DNA of 64,000 nucleotides from Colocasia esculenta (lineage: Eukaryota > Streptophyta > Magnoliopsida > Alismatales > Araceae): positions 35,856,713-35,920,712 of the forward strand of contig CM024755.1 of NCBI GenBank assembly GCA_014218235.1. The letters run 5' to 3'. Below, in pieces: positions 48,201-54,954 of this stretch. A program made the translations under genes and the position numbers. Position 1 is the first letter of the stretch; each line of letters opens with the position of its first letter. The notes under the pieces are model-generated. The model was not told the origin of the DNA and did no database searches. It saw only the letters and a list, made by a program, of their open reading frames with translations.

Positions 48201-51200
48201 CTTCCTTGTGTATTGTGATAGACAGGTGTTCTACCACAAATCTGTTGATGCATCCGATAGAGTGCACAATTCTGAATATATTCTAAGTTTGATGCGGGAG
48301 GTTGTGGATGAGATAGGAGAGCAATATATTGTACAAGTGGTGACCGATAATGGCTCTGCATACAAGAAGGCAGGTGAGGAGTTGATGCTTCTTTATCCTC
48401 ATCTTTACTGGACTCCTTGTGCAGCACACTGTGTAGATTTGATGTTGAAAGAGATTGGCACATTGCGACCTGTCAGGACGGTGGTGGAGGCTGGGCAGAA
48501 AATCACAAGGTACATTTATAATCATCATGTTGTGTTGGCGTGGATGAGAGAGTCCACAGGTGGAGAGTTGTTGCGGCCGGCTATCACCCGCTTTGCAACT
48601 AATTTCATTGCTTTACAAAGTCTCCTAAAGCATAAAGATGGTCTAAAACGCATGTTTAGGACAGACAGATGGATGCACAGCACTTTTGCAGGGACTTCTG
48701 ATGGTAAAGAGGTAGAAGGGATCATCTGCAGCGCTAATTTCTGGGACCGAGTCTTCAAGCTGGTGCAAATCATTGAACCTCTTTATGAGGTTTTGAGGGT
48801 GGTTGATGGGGATAGGAGACCAAGCATAGGTTTGGTTTATGCAAAAATTGAAGCTGCAAAGAAAAAGATCCACGATGTGTCCCCTCGTTATGCACACTTG
48901 GTCTTAGACGTTGTTGAGGATCGGTGGGACCGACAAATGAGTCGGGATCTACATATGGCGGGTGAGAAAATTTTAGTTCAACTTGGTACTATATTTTTTT
49001 TTAGTACAATCACACTAATTGATTTTATACCATAATTACAGCTTACTATCTCCATCCTGCTTACCATTATGCGTTCGAGCTATCGTACGAGGATCACTTG
49101 ATTGCCGCCTTTACACGGGTTGTTGAAAGACTGTCAAGGAGTCCATTGGATGCAGCAGATGCTATTGATCAGGCGAGCATTAATACAAGTACATCATGTT
49201 TATGTCAATTAATCAATTGCAGCTTTTTCTAATGGACTTCATTGCGGCAGATGAAGAGCTTTAGAGAAGGGGTGGGGAGTTTTGCAGAGCCATCCGCTAT
49301 TGCTGGTCGGGACCGCATTGATGGCGGTACTGTGCTTTACCTTTTATAATTACATATTAGTAAACTCAACGATTGACTAATGAGTGCAACAATATTTTTT
49401 TTACAGCTGATTGGTGGTTCAACTTTGGGCATTCGACACCCATATTGAGAAAAATTGCAGTAAAGATCTTGTCCCAGACCTCCTCCTCAAGTGGGTGTGA
49501 GAGAAACTGGAGCACCTTCGCATTGATACACACCAAAGTCCGGAACAGGTTGTCACATAGGCGGTTGGACAATTTGGTGTATGTGCATTATAACATGAGG
49601 TTGAGGGTGAAGCATTTAACAGAGGATCCAAAGAGGGGGGAGGTGGAGGATGATCCGGTTGACATTGGGTTTCTACGAGATGATGAAGACCCAATGGTTG
49701 CATGGGTTGCACGAGCGACCACAGAGCGGGGAGAGTTCGAGTTAGATGAGGAGGCAGATGATCCGGAAGATCCACCACGGCCAAACACATTTTTAGCTAA
49801 GGCTATCGAAGCTGCAGAAGCGGAGGAGGGGGGTGATGGAGATGTGGGAGGGGGCGGCCAACCACATTCTAGTCAATTTCGGGCCGAAGAAGAAGATGAG
49901 GTAGATCTTCTTGGCGAATTATCAATTGGGGCAAGAGGTGAGACAGTAGTTCTAATTTGTTAAACATGTTCATTCTTTGTTTTGTCATTGTCTGTTGTAT
50001 AATTTGTGATGTTGTGGACTATTGCAGGTGGTGCAATTGTTGATGATGATGCAGAGTTTGAAAGATTGATGAATTTAGGCCCGTCAGCCCACTCAGAGTT
50101 TATGAGAGAAGCACAAGCAATTGTTTCCGCAGAACCAAGAAGGAAGGGATCACATAAGGAACCTGCTGCTCTCTCCCAAGCTGCAAAAGGAAAGGCGGTG
50201 GCGACATCCCAACCAAAGAAAGGAAAGGGGAAGGACATAGGTCCAGCAGGTGGCCCAGCCAAAGGCATTGTCATTACAGAGCCAACCGCCCCAGCACAAA
50301 AGAAAAAGAGTTGGTTACCCTGGGGATCCAAGAAAGGGAAAAAATTGGCTGCCCCTTCTGTAGATCCACTTGACATTGCAGATTTAGAAACATTGGATCC
50401 AAATGCAGAGGAAACACCTCCAGAGGATTCGCCACGATTACCCAGCAGCCGCTCCCATGACTCCATGACAACTGGTTCACCGGGTGGGTCTGTAGGGGGA
50501 GGTGATGGAGATGGGGGAGGGGGCGATGGTAATGTTGGAGAAGGGGGAGGGGGCGGGGGTAATGATGGAGATGGGGGAGCATTCACAGCGGAGGAGCATC
50601 ATGGCGGCCCAGTGAAGTACAATAGAAGGCGAAGGGTTAGGGGAGGTGGTCGTGCAGAAGGTGCAGCAGTGGATAGTGATAGCTATAACACTATGATGTC
50701 TGATTTTGAAAGAATGAGTACAAATGAGTCTGTGGGATCCTATGGATATGGGGGACATAGTTATCAGCCAGAGTCCGACACAGGCTACTCTAGTGGCTAT
50801 AGTGGCTATAGTGGGTACGCCACCACAGGCTACCCAGCACCATATTTTCATCCTCCTCCGTTTGTTCATGTTCATGTTCCTATTCCTGTTCCTATTCAGC
50901 AGATTGATGCTTCTGCAGAGGATGTGCAAATGGCGAGTTTGAGGATAGTCCGTCCTGGATGCGAGGTGTGGGACCACTTTGTGAGGGAGTTTCGGAGCAG
51001 ATACAACACCATGATGACTTGGGATGAGTTCCGTTCATTTGTGTCTCGAACCAAAAGTTATCATCTTATTGGGGAGCTGCCCTCAGAGTCGGATGAGTCT
51101 GTCCAACCCCAGTGGGGTACATATGATCCATATCAGCAGGGATATTGGGGATACTAGACTCATTGTACTTTGTATTTGGATTTGAATTTCAGGTTTGTAC

Positions 51201-54200
51201 TTTTTAGTTGATATGAGTCTCATTGTATTTTTCAATTGGAATTGAGTTTCATGTTTCACATTTCATGTTTATACTTTGAAGTTTGTTCTCAATTTCCAAT
51301 ACAATTGAATGAAAATGGATGTTTGTGTAGTATTACATGCCATAAATATCATCAGTTATACATGATGTTCTTCACAAGAGGTTGTAAACATAGAAACAGC
51401 CAAAAAATATCAAAACCATGCGAATCTGGCCAAACTGGGGCTTCAACCATGACTGCCCAACAGTTTCCAGGCGAATCGGATCGATTCGCCCCGATTCGGG
51501 CCGAATCGGAGCGCATCAGGGCGAGCCCGATTCGCCCCGAATCGGCGCACCAGCAAACCATGCTCCGTCGAAGGATTTGAAGTCGGCTTTCGTAATAAGT
51601 CATTTCTTGACTTAATAAAAGACCAAGACCCAATATTACTTAAGTAAATATTGGATGAATATGAGTATTTTCTGGCATTCCTACATAGATGCCCATTGTA
51701 AATTTTCGGGGTCCAACACTTGTATACATACATCAAGTGATCAAACCATCATTCCACATATATAAACTAATGTATAATATACACAAATTAATATGATTGT
51801 GTACATTAATTTACATATTTATGTATATAAGTACACAAACACATATAAACATATATATGACTTATGATATATGTATTATACTATTATATATCATATTTGA
51901 CATACATTATATATATTACATATTCAAATATGCATATATATGTATATGTATACATTCATTGTCATATATATATACACACATATTATTATTATATTTACAT
52001 TAATATATGATTGTATGTATATTAACACACACACACATATATATGTATAAAGTGTTCATTAATATGATATATATAATACTATAAAGATATAATATTCATT
52101 ATGTCTGTACATTTTAAGATATATGTATGTGATTACATATATATTGTAAACATATGTGAATCTGTAAATTTATATATATGATTACATATAGCATAAACAC
52201 ATGTATAAACAAATTAACAAATGATGTATGTTCCTTTGCTTTGCAAACTAAAGTTTTCTTTCCAGGGACTCCATCCCCTAAAACCCCCATAAGGGATGCT
52301 CCCCCCTTGACCCTTGAGACCTGACCGCTCAGGTAAATCCGCATGACCTGACAACACGATCTGATTATGCAGGTCAATCCACATGTGCATACCCGCACAT
52401 TGGAGAATCCAGGGCTTCAAGCTCCATATTCTGACACTATTCACAAATCTAATGATTGTGATATATGTATAATGAATACATTTATAAGGATATACATGTA
52501 AATTATGTTTGTAAATTAATATGATATGTATATGATTACATATATATTGTGTGCATATATATATATATATGAATGTGTAAATTTATATGTATGATTACAT
52601 ATATCATAAATATGTATGTAAATATTGAAGATGTATTTTCCTGATTTTTTCTGATTTTTCCTGAATTTGTTTTTCATTTTTTTTTAATCCAGCCGATCCA
52701 AGATCAGCCAGACTTCTGGCGAATTGGCCGATCCAATCCTGATCCGATCCGGATCGGCCCATGGACCTTGGGCCGATCCAATTCTTTTTTCCTCAAGTAT
52801 GCCCTAGATATACCCATGACTTTAATAACTACAAATTTCTGAACCAATCTGGTTTCAAAATGTGCAAGCATTTAAGAACTGAATATGGGATCACTAAAGT
52901 ACTATCCAGTCAGTCAACGTGAAAAATTGAAAGACATTAAAATGTCACTCTTACAACCACATTAAGGCAAAAAAACTCGTCATTTATTCCGCAAAATCTT
53001 TGATTGAATAACTATTTAGAACTGCTCTCTACAATGCACATGCATTTAACACAACTGCAAAAGATGTTTCCAAATAAAACTTCAAGAAGCGACAGGTGGC
53101 ATTATTGATCAGGAACTATTGGGACATGGCAGATCATAAACCATGGATTGCCTATTGACCAGGACATTGGATCATGGGCTATTAGCAAGATATAGAACAC
53201 TTACCAGTCATTCATAAATCATTGATCATTGACTGGATAGTTTGTCAGACATAATCAATCATTAAGAATGAATCATTCATCAAAACATGCGTGAATTTCA
53301 ATAAGGTCAATGATTACCTAATGGCAAAATAATCCTGTCGATATTTGACCACAATCTAAAGATCTGCATTATTAAATATGACATTGATGTCATTATTCAA
53401 AAGGTGTTTAAGTAGCTAAATTTTAGTCATTCTCAATACTGATTTTCAAGCACATTTACTTCTAGTTCATCTCCAAGGACAAGGGATAAGATCCAAAGAC
53501 ATTTCAGAACACAGCCAAAAAAGAGTGTGATCATGATAAATTGTCGCTGCCAATTTTGGTAGCATACTGTGAATTGTAAGTTCCCAATGAAAATGAAGAG
53601 GACAGTAAAGAAACATGCATATATGATGACAAAAGAAACTATACCTGCAAATTTTTCTGAAGTGCTAATTCATATAAATTGGAATTATTTACGATATTAG
53701 ATCGCTTTATAGTCAATTGCCCTTCATCTAAGGCTTCACATGAAATAAAACTGTGTCTGCCAACAGCATATTTCAGAAATGCATCGCCAAGGACCTCAAG
53801 CCGCTCAAGGGAAAAACGTTCCGAGCATTTCTCCGTCGTCAGCGCTTCCAGGACCTGAAAATAAAATTTATTATTCTTAAGATAATGAAATCAGATAATA
53901 GCAACAGTAATGGTAGTTCTTTCCAAATAAAGTACTGCATTTGGATATTTACCTTGTGTAAAAAAACTAGTCTTATCTTTCATAAATAATGCCTAGGCTT
54001 GGGTCCAAAACTCGGAATTTATACAAGATGATTTACGTACAAACTTTACATGCTCTCTACATCTATTCTGAATCTTAACATCAATTTACCTCAAAGTTAA
54101 GTGTATAAGATCTATAAATGTGAATGTATAATCTCTTAATGTGAATGTATAATCTCTTAATGTCAAATTCCCTTAGAAAGATCACTTTCTTGGTAAACTT

Positions 54201-54609
54201 TGAAGTTTTACAGTGAAAATGGACTTCCTCCTAAAATCATCAAGTTTATAGCCACGAAATTGTCCATAACTAATGCCTGCTAAAGTTTGACACAAAGACA
54301 TGGATGTTTTTTGAAATCCATCAATAGAATAAGAATGCATTAGTCTGTATGCATACGCCTAGCATTAGGAAAGAGAATAAACACAAAAATGATGTTGCCT
54401 TACACGAGAAGCTGAAACCTCAATGCCTTCTGGGAATGACGATGCAAAGACATCCTTCAGTTCCACGGCCACAAGTAAATTTTCCAGACGATGCATAAAC
54501 GAAGGCAACAAAGATAAGGAGCTGCCAATATCTTTTGAAAATCCTATGATCTTCAAGCAACAAACTTCTGGAGGCAACTCTACAAAATGCTCTTCTAGCT
54601 CACGAGCCT
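20636..54609 (-). CDS. DCL4: Dicer-like protein, 3' half (DCL4-type), split by a 31-kb intron
   Basis: Minus-strand gene. Dicer-like proteins cut long dsRNA into small RNAs; DCL4 makes 21-nt siRNAs in the nucleus. Exons in order: 54609-54404, 53854-53645, 22609-22160, 22070-21798, 20989-20660 (or on to the stop at 20636). All internal junctions are GT-AG and phase 0 from the second exon onward. Visible domains: end of the PAZ-to-RNase III linker (FVELPPEV, LLPSFMHRLENLL), RNase IIIa with ERLEVLGDAF and IADSVEALTGAF, RNase IIIb with RLEFLGDAVLEYL and LGDLVESCIGALL, then a dsRNA-binding domain. The acidic catalytic residues of both RNase III domains are present and there are no internal stops, so the gene is probably functional. 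The DCL4 assignment is by recalled family similarity; DCL3 or DCL2 are not excluded. The N-terminal half is not seen. Confidence 0.75.
20660..20989 (-). CDS. DCL4: DCL exon: RNase IIIb end and dsRNA-binding domain
   Basis: Acceptor CAG before GTACTTGG at 20989, possible donor AAG/GTGTCC at 20660/20659. It encodes 110 residues: VLGDLVESCIGALL (acidic residues of the second RNase IIIb motif) and a dsRBD ending AQEAISKLK. If the donor is not used, reading continues seven codons to a stop at 20636-20638, which would make this the last exon and leave only one dsRBD. Confidence 0.75.
21798..22070 (-). CDS. DCL4: DCL exon: RNase IIIb core
   Basis: CAG/CGTCTGGAG at 22070 to CCTAAG/GTAAAT at 21798; 91 residues beginning RLEFLGDAVLEYL, the catalytic signature of RNase IIIb, and ending EEPSCPK. 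Phase 0 at both ends. Confidence 0.85.
22160..22609 (-). CDS. DCL4: DCL exon: RNase IIIa end and start of RNase IIIb
   Basis: CAG/GTGTATATTCG at 22609 to CAG/GTTTGC at 22160; 150 residues. It contains YIRDESFDP, KTIADSVEALTGAF with the conserved acidic residues, and HKGLLLQAFVHPSYN at the start of RNase IIIb. It follows the 31-kb intron and joins the exon at 53645 in phase 0. Confidence 0.85.
22610..23825. other. Start of the giant intron with an LTR-like edge
   Basis: First part of the 31-kb intron. TGTTGGACACGG at 22965 looks like the 3' end of a minus-strand LTR (compare TGTTGGATGCG at 44883), and 23330-23760 holds loose repeats of GGGGTATTTTGG-like text. No matching far end or target duplication was found. 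Confidence 0.35.
24067..24739. mobile_element. Fold-back element, CTTATTTAC family
   Basis: Arms CTTATTTACATTTCATATCA and its complement ending GTAAATAAG. The internal text matches the copies at 12552-13061 and 15004-15853. A 177-bp hAT element is inserted near its centre (24239-24415). Confidence 0.7.
24239..24415 (+). mobile_element. Non-autonomous hAT element (177 bp)
   Basis: CAAGGTTCGACGCATCGGGG...CCGGCAAACTATG with exact 8-bp repeats ACTGCAAC (24231-24238 and 24416-24423). Filled with CGAATCGG-type units. Same length as the copy at 35273-35449, which lies in the other orientation. Confidence 0.9.
24965..26513 (-). repeat. 3' LTR of element G
   Basis: Starts TGAGAACC on the plus strand (LTR end GGTTCTCA on the minus). 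It is similar throughout to 35817-37410, including GGCCCATTAGGCCC text, a TTTTATAGGGAATGGGGAGAGA promoter block (about 25928) and a pyrimidine-rich right end. Differences between the LTRs point to an old insertion. Confidence 0.8.
26514..27689 (-). other. Non-coding internal region of element G
   Basis: No recognisable protein. 27420-27570 contains GGGTTTTCACC...GCCCTTT text like that at 30130-30260, a low-complexity motif common between pol and the 3' LTR of some plant Gypsy elements. Confidence 0.4.
27690..28536 (+). mobile_element. Non-autonomous hAT element (847 bp), GGATCG subfamily
   Basis: CATGAAAGGTAGAATCG...CCTGCCTTCCATG flanked by AATTATAG (27682-27689) and AATTAAAG (28537-28544), 7 of 8 matching. 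Both ends are rich in GGATCGATC / GATCCGATCC units. The right 330 bp match the right end of 14769-16192. It keeps a short coding tail (28036-28188). Confidence 0.85.
28036..28188 (+). pseudogene. Residual C-terminal coding tail in the hAT element
   Basis: A reading frame without stops runs through PEGESSSQQFTPRG... and ends SGSGWKDY followed by TAG at 28186-28188. A Ser/Gln/Gly/Tyr-rich tail before a stop, close to the 3' end of a hAT element, is what a last transposase exon would leave after internal deletion. This is inference; the frame has no recognised domain. Confidence 0.4.
28540..29060 (-). repeat. Imperfect tandem repeat GGGAATTAAAGGCTTCC
   Basis: Four to five units of about 75-110 bp around GGTAGGGAATTAAAGGCTTCC and TGAGAGCCGTAGG. 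It continues on both sides of the hAT elements at 27690-28536 and 28589-28805, which inserted into it. Confidence 0.65.
28589..28805 (+). mobile_element. Non-autonomous hAT element (217 bp), CCGACTCGG subfamily
   Basis: CATGGATGGCAAAATCGG...CTTCTCCATCCATG with exact 8-bp repeats TCCTTGAG (28581-28588 and 28806-28813). Its units read CCGACTCGG / CCGACTCCG. A run of Gs (about 28665-28680) and CACCCACCC text sit in the middle. Confidence 0.9.
29100..29870 (-). repeat. About 50-bp tandem repeat in element G
   Basis: Some fifteen units with GGCCTTGACGGCTTGTTAGCC and GATTTGACTTTTGACT. Non-coding; open frames on the minus strand reflect the repeat. Confidence 0.85.
30467..31444 (-). pseudogene. Gypsy protease-like region with mutated active site
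   Basis: A 325-codon frame collinear with residues about 210-560 of the pol ORF at 58721 (shared LLP..HNRPLYM, FNQ.S, ALLGRPWLH, VPSTLHQ, DDFG). Where the intact element reads LVDPGAS, this copy reads LVGVGSA: the catalytic Asp codon is GGT (31358-31360, minus). The protease should be dead. The frame ends before any reverse transcriptase. Confidence 0.75.
31935..33178 (-). pseudogene. Broken gag/nucleocapsid to protease linker of element G
   Basis: Two frames, 32702-33178 and 31935-32360, separated by stops. The first carries YCAYDRMLGHTLETCYLFK, a zinc-knuckle-like text of Ty3/Gypsy gag. The second is hydrophilic (WEELKRKMRLKKWL) without a recognised fold. A run of Cs at 32080 contributes to frame loss. 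Confidence 0.6.
33179..34330 (-). pseudogene. Degenerate gag capsid region of element G
   Basis: The minus strand at about 33370-33530 reads FFECFRVTERRVTLAELISLKQ and, next to it, DFIKRWRDLSMKCE, typical of the retrotransposon gag domain, then meets stop codons. Upstream (33540-34330) only short frames remain. Confidence 0.55.
34363..35040 (-). pseudogene. Basic N-terminal open frame of element G
   Basis: 225 codons rich in Lys, Arg and Glu, no recognised domain. Together with 35403-35729 it probably formed the start of the gag-pol reading frame before the hAT insertion at 35273 and other changes. Confidence 0.4.
35273..35449 (-). mobile_element. Non-autonomous hAT element (177 bp)
   Basis: CATGGTTCGGCGTGGCGG...GATGCGTCGAACCTTG flanked by TCCGTAGT (35265-35272) and TCTGTAGT (35450-35457), 7 of 8 matching. 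It is the near reverse complement of the copy at 24239-24415. It interrupts the first open frame of element G. Confidence 0.9.
35450..35711 (-). pseudogene. Start of the gag reading frame of element G
   Basis: On the minus strand the frame contains FFGPLMVQDHIRNGYLT and FGDFPP. The same order (YGPL, GYQATP, FGDF) is found at 57536-57652 just after the LTR of element H, suggesting a conserved gag start. The hAT element at 35273-35449 interrupts it. Confidence 0.5.
35789..35808 (-). other. Primer-binding site of element G
   Basis: TGGCGACTTCACTGGGGACC on the minus strand, eight bases after the LTR end TTCTCA; this text is common at the PBS of plant Ty3/Gypsy elements. Confidence 0.65.
35817..37410 (-). 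repeat. 5' LTR of element G
   Basis: Similar to 24965-26513 over its whole length. It contains CTTTTATAGGGAATGGGGAGAGA (about 36810-36835) and a Gly/Ala-codon-like GC-rich stretch (37020-37300) whose open frames on both strands differ between the two LTRs and so are not genes. Confidence 0.8.
37411..38828. other. Intron sequence, no gene seen
   Basis: 37416-37880 is unique AT-rich text. 37880-38260 holds irregular repeats of GGGGTCAAATGG / ACCCTGGTTGG. No protein or element boundary is supported. Confidence 0.35.
38829..39421. mobile_element. Inverted-repeat element with (TA)n
   Basis: Left end ATAGTTATCAAAGGTGAC and right end GATTGATAACTAT are inverted repeats. GCGATTAAGGC and GCCTTGGCG-type units fill the left part, and a (TA)n run lies at 39192-39242. 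No target duplication was found, so the class is open. Confidence 0.4.
39192..39242. repeat. (TA)n microsatellite
   Basis: About 25 uninterrupted TA units. Confidence 0.95.
39422..41020. other. Intron sequence, no gene seen
   Basis: Unique sequence of mixed composition inside the 31-kb intron; open frames are short on both strands and resemble nothing I recognise. Confidence 0.5.
41021..41186 (+). mobile_element. Non-autonomous hAT element (166 bp)
   Basis: CAAGGTTCGACGCATCGGGG...CGCCACGCCAAACCATG flanked by GTCCTAAG (41013-41020) and ATCCTAAG (41187-41194), 7 of 8 matching. Closest to the 177-bp copies. Confidence 0.9.
41705..41890. repeat. GC-rich palindromic cluster
   Basis: Repeated ACCCCCNGCGGGGGT palindromes with C and G runs. 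Position relative to the TATA box matches the GC-rich repeats at 10434-10560. Confidence 0.7.
41946..41955 (+). promoter_or_regulatory. LTR TATA box
   Basis: CTATAAATAT followed by GGGGTAGGGGCCATGAAG, matching 10757-10786. Confidence 0.55.
42621..43840. other. Intron sequence, no gene seen
   Basis: AT-rich to about 42890, then mixed text. No domain or repeat structure that I can support. Confidence 0.4.
43841..44142 (+). mobile_element. Non-autonomous hAT element (302 bp)
   Basis: CAAGGTTTGCCGGATCGG...CCGCCAAACCATG with exact 8-bp repeats ATCTGCGG (43833-43840 and 44143-44150). CGAATCGG-type ends flank an expanded TATAATATA centre (about 43950-44040). Confidence 0.9.
44143..44882. other. 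Intron sequence with a small CGAATCGG-like remnant
   Basis: Unique text apart from about 44801-44868, where CCGAATCGGCCTGAATTGG and CAATTTTGCCACACAT resemble degraded hAT ends. The flanking 8-mers do not match. No gene seen. Confidence 0.35.
45761..45770 (-). promoter_or_regulatory. LTR TATA box
   Basis: CTATAAATAC on the minus strand of the solo LTR, upstream (minus strand) of the GGGCAGA-like repeats, as in family H. Confidence 0.5.
46330..47307 (+). promoter_or_regulatory. 5' untranslated exon and intron of the hAT transposase
   Basis: A consensus donor AAG/GTAAGTCT at 46489 and an acceptor TTTTATGTAG at 47307, directly before the ATG, suggest a leader exon (start unknown, about 46330) and an 819-bp intron. 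The intron is built of about five imperfect repeats of 130-170 bp (46540-47280) around GCAAGTGTTTAATGTTCACTT. Confidence 0.5.
47308..51157 (+). CDS. hAT-family transposase with BED finger and long C-terminal extension
   Basis: Cut-and-paste DNA transposase, expected to act in the nucleus on the element ends. Exons: 47308-48961, 49042-49172, 49251-49326, 49407-49937, 50028-51157; 3522 bases, 1173 residues, frame kept at each join. Introns are GT-AG except the second, which must start with GC (CAG/GCGAGC) to restore the frame. Domains: BED-type finger (Cys27, Cys30, His45, Cys60); acidic linker; DUF659-like transposase core with Asp286 (CDGWSG) and Asp347 (TDNGS); PCAAHC motif; hAT C-terminal dimerisation region with Glu652 (GCERNWS) and RRLDNLVYVHYN. 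The rest, about 390 residues, is Lys/Pro-, Gly- and Tyr-rich, beyond the usual hAT length. All three catalytic acidic residues are present and there are no stops, so it may be active. The GC-AG intron is the weakest point. Confidence 0.88.
51724..52640. repeat. AT-rich microsatellite region
   Basis: Irregular TATATG / ACATAT runs over 51770-52620, broken by a short mixed-composition stretch (52220-52440). No gene seen. Confidence 0.7.
52641..52790. mobile_element. Fragment of a GGATCG-subfamily hAT element
   Basis: CTGATTTTTCCTGAATT followed by AGCCGATCCAAGATCAGCCAGACTT matches 16016-16100 and 28365-28445, the right parts of the two longer GGATCG-type elements. No terminus or target repeat was found. 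Confidence 0.5.
52791..53644. other. End of the giant intron, no gene seen
   Basis: AT-rich unique sequence up to the donor of the DCL exon at 53645 (minus-strand GTATAG). Loose CATTGATCAT-like repeats at 53100-53290. Confidence 0.5.
53645..53854 (-). CDS. DCL4: DCL exon: RNase IIIa catalytic core
   Basis: TTTTCAG/GTCCTGGAAG at 53854 to TTTGCAG/GTATAG at 53645; 70 residues, phase 0 at both ends. It contains VLEALTTEKC and ERLEVLGDAFLKYAV, with the catalytic acidic residues, and ends in LALQKNLQ. The next exon in the message lies 31 kb away at 22609. Confidence 0.85.
54404..54609 (-). CDS. DCL4: DCL exon before RNase IIIa
   Basis: AAAACAG/AGGCTCG at 54609 to TCTCGT/GTAAGG at 54404. It encodes ARELEEHFVELPPEV...LLPSFMHRLENLLVAVEL, the conserved linker that precedes RNase IIIa in plant Dicers. 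It joins the exon at 53854 in phase 0. Confidence 0.85.
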
Positions 54610-54734
54610 CTGTTTTGGAATGATGAAATAAATGTGATTTACCATTAGTATTAGATAAAAAATAACCATTTTTTGGATACTCAAATAGAGGGAATTTAAA
54701 GCATAAAAAGTCTACTGAACATCTGGAAATACAC

Positions 54735-54790
54735 AAACCTTACAAGTCTTCTGGAAGTAGACAATATATGCCTTCAATGGAAGGCATGAT
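54735..54790 (-). CDS. DCL4: Possible upstream DCL exon
   Basis: The minus strand reads KIMPSIEGIYCLLPEDL before a possible donor GTAAGG. The text fits the region ahead of the 54404 exon in Dicer-like proteins, but the codon phase does not join cleanly, so a missing microexon, an indel or a wrong call is possible. Confidence 0.35.
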
Positions 54791-54954
54791 CTTACCATAG
54801 AGAAACAAGAAAAAAATGAAATGAGAAAATAAAATTGTTATTTGGACATTGCAGAAAGGGGTTAACGACAGAACGACTGTTGACATAAAAAATAATAAAA
54901 TTTAGTGTCAATCCCCCCATTAATTTATTCCCAGAAATCCCCCTCCCCTAAACC

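Larger units (their letters stand above)
46094..51562 (+). mobile_element. Complete, apparently autonomous hAT transposon (5469 bp)
   Basis: Bounded by CATGGTTTTGCACGG at 46094 and GCACCAGCAAACCATG ending at 51562, with an exact 8-bp target repeat CTCCGTCG at 46086-46093 and 51563-51570. Eight-base repeats are the hAT hallmark. The left 230 bp and right 100 bp are dense in CGAATCGG / CGATTCGC units shared with the small elements in this window, which are therefore probably mobilised by this or a sister transposase. Between them lies a five-exon transposase gene on the plus strand. Removal restores a solo LTR. Confidence 0.95.
44883..51718 (-). mobile_element. Solo LTR (1.36 kb) split by a complete hAT element
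   Basis: On the minus strand it starts TGTTGGACCCC at 51718 and ends ...CATCCAACA at 44883, with exact 5-bp repeats CTTGT at 44878-44882 and 51719-51723. Inside are a GGCGTGCC/AACAGA block (about 44945), GGGCAGA-like repeats (45320-45600) and a TATA box (45761-45770), so it is a distant relative of LTR family H. No internal region remains, hence a solo LTR left by recombination. The hAT element 46094-51562 is inserted in its promoter-side region. Confidence 0.85.

Noticed and set aside
49960..50977. Minus-strand Pro/Ser/His-rich frames opposite exon 5
   Set aside because: Shadows of the low-complexity Gly/Tyr-rich exon; no independent support.
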